Part shown: positions 1-5,197 of the stretch, in pieces
How the letters are laid out: each line of letters starts with the position of its first letter
Position numbering within the stretch: position 1 is the stretch's first letter
Source of the DNA: Syntrophobacter sp. SbD2
GTDB lineage: Bacteria > Desulfobacterota > Syntrophobacteria > Syntrophobacterales > Syntrophobacteraceae
DNA length: 5,327 nt
NCBI GenBank assembly: GCA_900290385.1
Contig: OMSV01000121.1
Coordinates: forward strand, 1-5,327
Direction of reading: 5' to 3'
The notes under the pieces: model-generated
What the model saw: the letters and a program-made list of their open reading frames with translations, nothing else
Databases searched by the model: none
What the model was told of the DNA's origin: nothing
Made by a program: the position numbers and the translations under genes

Positions 1-19
1 ACCACTCGGCCATCCCTCC
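1..19 (-). tRNA. Partial tRNA-Ser gene (5' end only, cut by window edge)
   Basis: Read on the minus strand from 19 to 1, these bases match the start of a serine tRNA. The 7-nt acceptor strand is GGAGGGA, followed by U8 and G9. The D-stem begins GCC, A14 and a purine at 15 are in place, and the G18-G19 pair occurs as GAGTGGT. The combination GGAG...TGGCCGAGTGGT is typical of bacterial tRNA-Ser; leucine tRNAs normally start GC and tyrosine tRNAs have a different D-arm. The anticodon, variable arm and 3' end lie outside the window, so the isoacceptor cannot be named. No clear promoter was found in the upstream minus-strand sequence (20-60). The gene is divergent from fic. Confidence 0.72.
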
Positions 20-251
20 AAGAGGGAAATAACTTCCCATTTGGAAAAATTACTTTAGCGTCCCCGCCCCGAACTGTCAAGACGGAGATCGGTGGCGGAG
101 GAACGGGCTCGAAGACAGGGGACCGGAGGCAGGCAGGACAATGGTCGCCATGTGTCAGCGGATTTTTGCGGCATAAAAGGTCACGGACGGCTGTCAAGAA
201 AACCCACGTTTCTGAGAAGCCTATTGCCCTTTCCTCTGACGGAAAAATTCT
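20..251. other. Non-coding spacer between tRNA-Ser and the fic promoter
   Basis: No credible gene is present. A 70-codon GTG-initiated frame (92-304) crosses it but has a basic, low-complexity composition and no plausible ribosome-binding site. The strip contains a 9-nt direct repeat GGAAAAATT (43-51 and 241-249), a 9-nt direct repeat CTGTCAAGA (74-82 and 191-199), and a stretch at 153-184 beginning TGTCAGCG that resembles the end of an IS21-type element. Two short hairpins at 13-38 belong to the leader of the tRNA precursor on the minus strand. Confidence 0.6.
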
Positions 252-280
252 TTGCTAATGCGGAGAATGCAGGCTATAAT
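252..280 (+). promoter_or_regulatory. Sigma70-type promoter for fic
   Basis: The -35 hexamer TTGCTA (252-257, four of six consensus bases) and a perfect -10 TATAAT (275-280) are separated by exactly 17 bp. The expected transcription start is near the A at 287, so the fic mRNA would have almost no leader: about 14 nt before the ATG at 301, or 5 nt before the ATG at 292. No Shine-Dalgarno sequence fits into that leader. Assignment is by consensus only. Confidence 0.7.
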
Positions 281-291
281 CTCCGCATGAG
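255..291. promoter_or_regulatory. Inverted repeat bracketing the fic -10 box (putative operator)
   Basis: The left arm ATGCGGAGA (258-266) and right arm TCTCCGCAT (280-288) are perfect 9-bp inverted repeats separated by 13 bp. Adding the outer bases (CT at 255-256, AG at 290-291, one mismatch between) gives 11 of 12 matching pairs. Arm centres are about 22 bp apart, two helical turns, which suits a dimeric repressor. The repeat covers the spacer, the -10 and the presumed start site, so a bound protein would block transcription. Because the right arm straddles the start site it is unlikely to act as an RNA hairpin. The regulator is unknown; the winged-helix tail of the Fic protein makes autoregulation possible. 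Confidence 0.55.
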
Positions 292-304
292 ATGCGTAGA
301 ATGA
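287..304 (+). CDS. Possible five-codon leader ORF (MRCVE) overlapping the fic start
   Basis: An ATG at 287 lies about where transcription should begin (seven bases after the -10), and opens a frame of five codons, M-R-C-V-E, ending in TGA at 302-304. That stop overlaps the fic ATG (301-303) as ATGA, the usual arrangement for termination-reinitiation coupling. If transcription begins at 287 this would be a leaderless minicistron. The ORF is so short that chance is a serious alternative. Confidence 0.3.
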   Translation: MRCVE

Positions 305-1410
305 GTATTTATATCTATGACAGGCATGATTGGCCCAAGTTCCGCTGGAACCGAGAACGGTTGGACGTCCGGCTTGCCGCTGTGCGTTACAAGCAGGGAC
401 GATTGATCGGGCGTATGGAGCAGATCGGGTTTTCTCTTCGCAATCAAGCCACTTTGCACACCCTGACCCTGGACGTTCTGAAATCCTCTGAGATCGAAGG
501 AGAAATACTCGATAAGGAACAAGTCCGATCCTCCTTAGCCAAGCGCCTCGGCATGGACATAGGGGCTCTGACGCCAGCAAGCAGGGACATCGAGGGTGTG
601 GTAGAGATGATGCTCGATGCTACGCAAAGCTATGACAAGTCCCTGACCCGGGAAAGATTGTTCGGTTGGCATGCCTCTCTTTTTCCGACCGGATATAGCG
701 CCATGAGAAAAATCAAGGTCGCTGCCTGGCGTGATGATGCCTATGGGCCAATGCAGATTGTCTCGACTCGTATCGGTCGTGAGTATGTGCATTTCCAAGC
801 TCCGCCTGCTGATCGGATAGAGAAGGAAATGGCAGCCTTTCTCGACTGGTTTAACGGTGACGATGGTACGGATCTGGTCTTGCGGGCATGTATCGGCCAC
901 CTCTGGTTCGTGACTATACACCCTTTCGAGGACGGCAACGGCCGCATCGCACGGGCGATAGCCGATATGACACTGGCAAGGTCAGAGCAAAGTGCACAGC
1001 GTTTCTACAGCATGTCAGCACAAATTCGGCAGCAGTGGGGTGAATACTATGAGGGTCTTGAAGCTGCACAAAAGGGAACACTCGATATTACCGAACGCCT
1101 GGAATGGTTTCTGGACTGCCTGAACCGCACTTTCGACGGCGTGGAAGAGACACTTGCGGCTGTATTCGAAAAGGCCCGGTTCTGGGAATCCTGTGCGGCC
1201 CTGCCCCTCAATGAGCGGCAACGGCTGAATCTCAATAAGCTGCTGGACGGTTTCGAAGGCAAGCTGACATCATCCAAATGGGCCAAACTGGCTAAGTGCT
1301 CGCAGGATACGGCGTTGCGTGACATCCAGGATCTTGTGGAACGTGGCATTTTAGCGAAAGATCCCGCTGGTGGCCGCAGCACGAGTTATTCCCTGGTCAA
1401 AAGAGGATGA
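301..1410 (+). CDS. Fic-family AMPylase with DUF4172 N-terminus and C-terminal winged helix
   Basis: A 369-residue Fic-domain protein, expected to transfer AMP from ATP to hydroxyl side chains of target proteins in the cytoplasm. The N-terminus (Y-I-Y-D, then D-W-P-K-F, residues 3-15) is the DUF4172 type. The inhibitory helix motif (S/T)xxxE(G/N) is present as S62-S-E-I-E66-G67, marking a class II enzyme whose E66 should block productive ATP binding. The catalytic motif HPFEDGNGRIAR is intact at residues 207-218, with catalytic H207 and the anion-binding GNGR. The last ~70 residues, with a helix-turn-helix-like segment before the end, look like a winged helix. I chose the ATG at 301 because the protein then starts like its relatives; the ATG at 292 would add three residues. 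No antitoxin gene sits beside it. The target is unknown. It stands alone under its own promoter next to a tRNA, suggesting an accessory gene. Confidence 0.93.
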   Translation: MSIYIYDRHDWPKFRWNRERLDVRLAAVRYKQGRLIGRMEQIGFSLRNQATLHTLTLDVLKSSEIEGEILDKEQVRSSLAKRLGMDIGALTPASRDIEGVVEMMLDATQSYDKSLTRERLFGWHASLFPTGYSAMRKIKVAAWRDDAYGPMQIVSTRIGREYVHFQAPPADRIEKEMAAFLDWFNGDDGTDLVLRACIGHLWFVTIHPFEDGNGRIARAIADMTLARSEQSAQRFYSMSAQIRQQWGEYYEGLEAAQKGTLDITERLEWFLDCLNRTFDGVEETLAAVFEKARFWESCAALPLNERQRLNLNKLLDGFEGKLTSSKWAKLAKCSQDTALRDIQDLVERGILAKDPAGGRSTSYSLVKRG

Positions 1411-1631
1411 TGTCTCGCTTTGCAGGGCTTTGCCCAACTTAACTTTGTAAAGTGGGCTGTCCAGCCTCCCTTAGCGAAGCGCGGTGGCCGACCGCTCATT
1501 CCAGACAGGCCACTCCCCCCGCGACACGGAGCGGGAGGCCTGCTAACTTCCTAATGTTAATCTTCACCTGCTTTTTCTTTCTTCGCGCCTTCGCGTAAAA
1601 TGCCTCTAAACCCGATTTCCAATTTCCGCTA
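1411..1631. other. Intergenic region between fic and the larC promoter
   Basis: No coding frame is supported here. Just after the fic stop lie small overlapping hairpins: GGGC-TTT-GCCC (1425-1435), a GCCCAACTT / AAGTGGGC pairing with a one-base bulge (1432-1457), and GGCT-GTCC-AGCC (1455-1466). None is followed by a strong T-run, so a factor-independent terminator for fic is not convincing. A larger hairpin lies at 1506-1542, and a repeated TTCGCG unit at 1582-1595. The rest is unremarkable. Confidence 0.5.
1506..1542. repeat. GC-rich imperfect palindrome / hairpin
   Basis: The outer arms CAGGCC (1506-1511) and GGCCTG (1537-1542) pair perfectly. The inner arms CCCGC (1518-1522) and GCGGG (1531-1535) close an 8-nt loop. 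An asymmetric internal loop (six bases on the left, one on the right) separates the stems. No T-tract follows on the plus strand and no matching one on the minus strand, so it is better seen as a palindromic intergenic element than as a terminator. Confidence 0.45.
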
Positions 1632-1661
1632 TTGACCTGAAACCCATGGGGAAACTAGAAT
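1632..1661 (+). promoter_or_regulatory. Sigma70-type promoter for larC
   Basis: The -35 TTGACC (1632-1637) matches five of six consensus bases and the -10 TAGAAT (1656-1661) also matches five of six, with an 18-bp spacer. Transcription would start near 1668, giving a leader of about 54 nt before the larC ATG. No competing promoter of similar quality was seen in this intergenic region. Confidence 0.6.
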
Positions 1662-1666
1662 TCCCC
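1648..1666. promoter_or_regulatory. Inverted repeat around the larC -10 box (putative operator)
   Basis: GGGGAA (1648-1653) and TTCCCC (1661-1666) form a perfect 6-bp inverted repeat with a 7-bp spacer that holds most of the TAGAAT -10 hexamer. The pairing does not extend outward. Its position over the -10 fits a repressor site, and it lies upstream of the expected start so it would not form in the mRNA. The sequence differs from the repeat in front of fic, so the two are not the same site. The binding protein is unknown. Confidence 0.4.
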
Positions 1667-1692
1667 TGGACCTCAATAAAGGGCCCTCTACA

Positions 1693-1718
1693 ACTTCCCC
1701 AAACCAAAGGGTTTAAGT
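1693..1718 (+). promoter_or_regulatory. Leader hairpin and ribosome-binding region of larC
   Basis: In the larC leader, ACTT (1693-1696) and AAGT (1715-1718) pair, and AAACC (1701-1705) pairs with GGTTT (1710-1714), leaving a four-C bulge and an AAAG loop. The only Shine-Dalgarno-like string, AAAGGG (1706-1711), lies in this loop and the top of the 3' arm, and the stem ends three bases before the ATG. The structure could limit ribosome access. The stem is A/T-rich and modest in stability, so the regulatory reading is tentative. Confidence 0.35.
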
Positions 1719-1721
1719 GGC

Positions 1722-2879
1722 ATGAATATCGCCTACTTCGACTGCTTCTCAGGCGTTAGCGGAGATATGGCGCTCGGGGCCCTCATAGACCTCGGAGTTC
1801 CCGTCGAAGAACTCACCGCAGAGATGAAACGGCTGCCTCTCAAAGACTGGTCAATCGAGACACGGAGGGAACGCCGGGGGGCAATCGAGGGGCTGCGCGC
1901 CGTAATTTCCGCCGGCGAGCAGCCTCATCGCAGCTTCTCAGACATTCAGGCCCTTTTCAACGCAAGCGGGCTGAGTCCCGTGGTCCGTGCAAAGAGCCTG
2001 GCCATTTTCCAGCGTCTTGCCGATGCCGAAGGGCGGGTCCATGGCGTCCCCTCGCAGAATGTACATTTTCATGAGGTCGGTGCGGCCGATTCCATCCTCG
2101 ACATAGCCGGCGTAGTATTCTGCCTGGAATACCTTAAAATAGAAAAAATTTATGCTTCTCCCCTCCCCCTGGGCAGGGGATTTGTCAAAACGCAGCACGG
2201 GACCATTCCGCTGCCAGGCCCCGCAACCTCGATCCTTCTCTCGGGTGTTCCAGTCTACGGATTGCCCGTCGAGCGCGAGCTTGTCACCCCGACCGGCGCG
2301 GCCATTCTCGCTACCCTGGCCCAATCCTACGGTCCGATCCCTCCCATGACGCTCATCTCTACCGGCTACGGCATCGGGGCCAATGCCGCGAGCGATCCGC
2401 CGAACCTTTTGCGCGTCTGGATGGGGCAAGAAAAGTCTGCCCTTCGAGAGCGCAACCTTCTCGTGATCGAGACAAACATTGATGATATGAACCCGGAATT
2501 TTATAATTACGTATCCGGAAAGCTTTTTGCGCTGGGCGCCCTTGACGTAAGCCTCGTTCCCGTCCAGATGAAAAAGAACCGGCCCGGCGTTTTGCTCCGG
2601 GTGCTCGTGGAACCTTCGATGGAAACGGCGGCGGCCGAGATCATACTCTCGGAGACCACCACGCTCGGCATTCGGGTGCTGGAGGTAAGAAGGATCGAGC
2701 TTCCACGCGAAGAGAAGATGGTTTCAACGGTTTTCGGCCAGTGTAAAGTAAAGTGTTCAGTGCTCCCGAGCGGCAGTGAGCGGCTGATCCCGGAATACGA
2801 GGAATGCAGGCGGATTGCCGAGGAAACAGGGACCCCCCTGCCCGATGTTTACAGGCGGATAATCGAAAGCGCAAAATGA
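1722..2879 (+). CDS. larC: LarC, nickel insertion protein of nickel-pincer-nucleotide cofactor synthesis
   Basis: A 385-residue LarC (DUF111) protein, pyridinium-3,5-bisthiocarboxylate mononucleotide nickel chelatase. LarC uses CTP in the last step of making the NPN cofactor, inserting nickel into the LarB/LarE product; the cofactor serves lactate racemase LarA and related racemases/epimerases. Family hallmarks are visible: the N-terminal YFDCFSGVSGDM segment (residues 5-16), HFHEVGAADS (115-124), LVTPTGAA in the middle, and the C-terminal domain opening with TNIDDMNPE (251-259), followed by the KKNRPG segment. Length is close to normal. In Lactiplantibacillus plantarum LarC is produced by programmed frameshifting between two frames; here it is one continuous frame. 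No larA, larB or larE is in the window. It has its own promoter and lies 135 bp before cinA, same strand. Confidence 0.95.
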   Translation: MNIAYFDCFSGVSGDMALGALIDLGVPVEELTAEMKRLPLKDWSIETRRERRGAIEGLRAVISAGEQPHRSFSDIQALFNASGLSPVVRAKSLAIFQRLADAEGRVHGVPSQNVHFHEVGAADSILDIAGVVFCLEYLKIEKIYASPLPLGRGFVKTQHGTIPLPGPATSILLSGVPVYGLPVERELVTPTGAAILATLAQSYGPIPPMTLISTGYGIGANAASDPPNLLRVWMGQEKSALRERNLLVIETNIDDMNPEFYNYVSGKLFALGALDVSLVPVQMKKNRPGVLLRVLVEPSMETAAAEIILSETTTLGIRVLEVRRIELPREEKMVSTVFGQCKVKCSVLPSGSERLIPEYEECRRIAEETGTPLPDVYRRIIESAK

Positions 2880-3014
2880 TTTTCCGTTTCCCCGGCGGCC
2901 CACTGCGATGCCTGCAAGCATGCTTCACAAAGTGAAGCAGTACGAAGCACGCGTAGCGAGGCTTACACTACTTTTTACTTCACCTATTGTTGTGCTCGAC
3001 GAGGGGATTAGGAT
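2880..3014. other. larC-cinA spacer with perfect 8-bp hairpin and cinA ribosome-binding site
   Basis: TGCTTCAC (2921-2928) and GTGAAGCA (2932-2939) form a perfect 8-bp stem with an AAA loop 41 bp after larC. No T-run follows directly. The 3' arm can instead pair with GCTTACAC (2961-2968, one-base bulge), after which CTTTTT occurs (2971-2976), or with CTTCAC (2978-2983). GAAGCA is repeated at 2934-2939 and 2944-2949. The cinA ribosome-binding site is GAGGGG (3001-3006), 8 bases before its ATG. No good promoter is evident, so read-through from larC is possible. Confidence 0.45.
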
Positions 3015-4289
3015 ATGCCCGATAAGGCTTCTCATGTGACCGGGAACCTGCTTACGATCGGCGATGAAATTCTGCTCGGAGATATAGCCAACGATAACGC
3101 CCACTATATTGCCGTCGAACTGCGTGCCCGTGGTTTTCGCCTCGACAGAGTGATTACGGTCGGGGATACCGAGGATGATATCGTTGAATATCTTGGCCAA
3201 TCCCTGCAAGGGTCTCATTTTATCATTGCAACCGGGGGTCTGGGTCCAACCGACGACGACAGAACATGCTCCGCTGTTTCCAAGGCCCTCGGAAGACCCC
3301 TCGTTTGCAATCGCGACTACGCAGCCTGGCTTAAGGGCCGCCTCGCCGAATGGGGGATGGAGTGGTCGAGGGAGTTGGAAAGGATGGCAGAACTGCCCGA
3401 AGGGGCGTTAAAGATCGGACTTGATATGGCCGGGTTCTTTTTGCTCCACAACGATATCCCGTGTTACTTCCTCCCCGGTGTGCCCAATGAAATGAAACAC
3501 CTGATGGCAAAAAACGTGATCCCCGATCTCGAAACCAGGTTTCCCCACAGATGCTCGTACCTCAAACACATCGTCCGGGTCCAGGACCTTCTGGAAGCCC
3601 AAGTGAACAAGAGGCTTCGATCCTTCGACCCCGGCCGTGAGGGCGTGGACATCGGCTATTATCCCCATGGGCGGGAGAATTGGGTTTCCATATTCGCGGC
3701 CGCGCCAAACGTTGAAGAATGCCGCACCCTTGTGAAGAACGCGGAGGCAAAGATCATTGCCTTGATCGGCGCCAGCCACATAAGCGGCCATAACGAAGAC
3801 TGTATCGAAAAAGTGATCGGACGCTACCTGCGCTATCGCGGCTGGAGGCTGGCTATTGCCGAATCCTGCACGGGCGGGCTCGTATCGAGAAAAATAACGG
3901 CGGTCCCCGGCGCCTCCGACTACCTGGACCGGGGCTTTGTCACATATAGCAATCGTGCGAAAACCGAGATTCTGGGCGTATCTGAAGAGCTACTGCGCGC
4001 CCACGGCGCCGTAAGCGCGCAGGTGGCGCTGGCAATGGCCGAGGGAGCGCTCAAGAGCGCCGCAGTGGAGGTCTCCGTCGGGGTAACCGGTATTGCCGGC
4101 CCAACCGGGGGCACCCTGGAAAAACCCGTCGGGACTGTCTTTATCGCCTGCGTTACTCATACACAAAAAATAGTCGAGAAATACTGCCTGGGCGGAACGC
4201 GCGAACAAATACAGGAAAACGCAACCCAGGCGGCCCTGGTGATGCTGTGGAAACTGTTGGCCGGGGATGAGCGACTCACGTGCGATTGA
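3015..4289 (+). CDS. cinA: CinA-family protein (MoaB-like/ADP-ribose domain plus NMN amidohydrolase domain)
   Basis: A full-length, 424-residue two-domain CinA. The N-terminal domain (about 1-170) is of the molybdopterin-binding (MoaB/MogA-like) fold, shown by TIGDEILLGD (14-23) and TGGLGPTDDDRT (73-84); in characterised members it acts as an ADP-ribose pyrophosphatase. A middle linker domain contains GYYPHGRE. The C-terminal domain (about 265-424) is the PncC type, converting nicotinamide mononucleotide to nicotinate mononucleotide plus ammonia: AESCTGG (282-288, with S284 the expected active-site serine), TYSNRAK (310-316) and GVTGIAGPTGG (356-366). All key motifs are intact. The ATG is preceded by a good GAGGGG site. 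The competence link in the name comes from Gram-positive bacteria and need not apply here. The 3' end overlaps the next gene by 23 nt, so both are probably translated from one mRNA. Confidence 0.95.
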   Translation: MPDKASHVTGNLLTIGDEILLGDIANDNAHYIAVELRARGFRLDRVITVGDTEDDIVEYLGQSLQGSHFIIATGGLGPTDDDRTCSAVSKALGRPLVCNRDYAAWLKGRLAEWGMEWSRELERMAELPEGALKIGLDMAGFFLLHNDIPCYFLPGVPNEMKHLMAKNVIPDLETRFPHRCSYLKHIVRVQDLLEAQVNKRLRSFDPGREGVDIGYYPHGRENWVSIFAAAPNVEECRTLVKNAEAKIIALIGASHISGHNEDCIEKVIGRYLRYRGWRLAIAESCTGGLVSRKITAVPGASDYLDRGFVTYSNRAKTEILGVSEELLRAHGAVSAQVALAMAEGALKSAAVEVSVGVTGIAGPTGGTLEKPVGTVFIACVTHTQKIVEKYCLGGTREQIQENATQAALVMLWKLLAGDERLTCD

Positions 4290-5184
4290 CGAAAAAATCC
4301 GAACAGAAAGCCCTTATATGAAGCAATCACGTAAATCCGCAGACTGGATCGAGTCGGTAGTTAAGGAGTTCGTGGAAGCCTCTCCGGAAAACAGCCTTAA
4401 GAATCCGGCAAATGACAGGGCTTTTGATAGTCCGATAGTCGGCTTTTCATCAGGCGACGATCAGCTCTACCAGGATTATAAGACCCATGTCGGCCCGTTT
4501 CACTGGACGCCGGAGGAAGTATTCGCGCTGGCTTTCCCGAACCTGAAGGTTAGAGCGGAAGAGATTTCCGTCATAAGCTGGGTCCTTCCTCAAACCGAGA
4601 TCACCAGGAAAGAAAATCGCAGCCAGGATATCTATCCTTCAGAGAGTTGGGCCAGGGCCAGGATTTTTGGTGAAGAGTTCAACGTAAAAATCAGGGAACA
4701 CCTGGTGGAAAATCTCATGAGAGAGGGCCACGAAGCAGTTGCCCCCGTGCTTCTCCCGAATTGGAAGATAGAACAATCGGAGCGGTTTACTTTTGCCTCA
4801 AAATGGTCCGAGCGTCATGCTGCGTACGCATCGGGACTGGGCACTTTCGGGCTGTGCGATGGACTGATTACCGCCAGGGGTAAGGCCATGCGCCTTGGTT
4901 CGGTGGCGGCGCGGATAAAGGTCCCTCCCACTCCGCGACCGTACAGCGATCACCAGGAATATTGCCTTTTCTATTCAAGCGGCGCGTGCGGGAAATGCAT
5001 TGAACGCTGCCCTGCTAAGGCTGTCTCAAAGAACGGCCATGATAAACTCAAATGCTTCTCTCATACTAAAATTGATGGGACAAACTATGTAAAGACGCAC
5101 TATGGCTTTGACGGCTATGGATGCGGGCTGTGCCAGACCGGTGTGCCCTGTGAATCGAGGATACCGGTAAAGGGTGACGCCTGA
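4267..5184 (+). CDS. QueG-like two-cluster 4Fe-4S protein (epoxyqueuosine reductase homologue), function unknown
   Basis: A 305-residue soluble protein related to epoxyqueuosine reductase QueG and the iron-sulphur part of reductive dehalogenases, but of a subfamily whose reaction I cannot name. SERHAAYASGLGTFG in the middle, with LITARGKAMRLGSV after it, corresponds to the conserved core before the clusters. The C-terminus holds CGKCIERCP (C241, C244, C248), C263 and CGLCQTGVPC (C286, C289, C295); with C233 that makes eight cysteines, enough for two [4Fe-4S] clusters. The first motif lacks one cysteine of the standard CxxCxxCxxxCP pattern (S238 there), so ligands must be arranged differently. 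It is shorter than typical QueG, lacking its C-terminal repeat region. The start at 4267 overlaps cinA; ATG 4318 (17 residues shorter) is also possible and agrees better with how I recall relatives starting, but has no clear Shine-Dalgarno. Likely co-transcribed with cinA and thpR. Confidence 0.82.
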   Translation: MSDSRAIDEKIRTESPYMKQSRKSADWIESVVKEFVEASPENSLKNPANDRAFDSPIVGFSSGDDQLYQDYKTHVGPFHWTPEEVFALAFPNLKVRAEEISVISWVLPQTEITRKENRSQDIYPSESWARARIFGEEFNVKIREHLVENLMREGHEAVAPVLLPNWKIEQSERFTFASKWSERHAAYASGLGTFGLCDGLITARGKAMRLGSVAARIKVPPTPRPYSDHQEYCLFYSSGACGKCIERCPAKAVSKNGHDKLKCFSHTKIDGTNYVKTHYGFDGYGCGLCQTGVPCESRIPVKGDA

Positions 5185-5197
5185 AAAAGGTGAATTC

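Noticed and set aside
92..304. GTG-initiated 70-codon frame before fic
   Set aside because: It crosses the promoter, has no ribosome-binding site and encodes an Arg/Gly-rich sequence like no family I know. Only its last five codons (from ATG 287) are considered, as a leader ORF.
221..580. Minus-strand frames over the 5' part of fic
   Set aside because: They are antisense to a gene with intact catalytic motifs and have no recognisable domain.
1425..1457. Rho-independent terminator for fic
   Set aside because: The hairpins are short (4 bp, or 8 bp with a bulge) and no T-tract follows.
1668..1721. Nickel/cobalt riboswitch in the larC leader
   Set aside because: The leader is only about 54 nt, too short for the known NiCo riboswitch with its four-helix junction, and only one modest hairpin is visible.
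1938..2429. 163-codon minus-strand frame inside larC
   Set aside because: A long antisense frame is expected in GC-rich coding DNA; the plus-strand LarC motifs explain the region fully.
2963..2990. Promoter for cinA (TTACAC, then TATTGT 16 bp later)
   Set aside because: The -35 candidate matches only two bases of the consensus; this is indistinguishable from A/T-rich background.
3408..3791. 127-codon minus-strand frame inside cinA
   Set aside because: It is a shadow of cinA with no promoter, ribosome-binding site or family resemblance.
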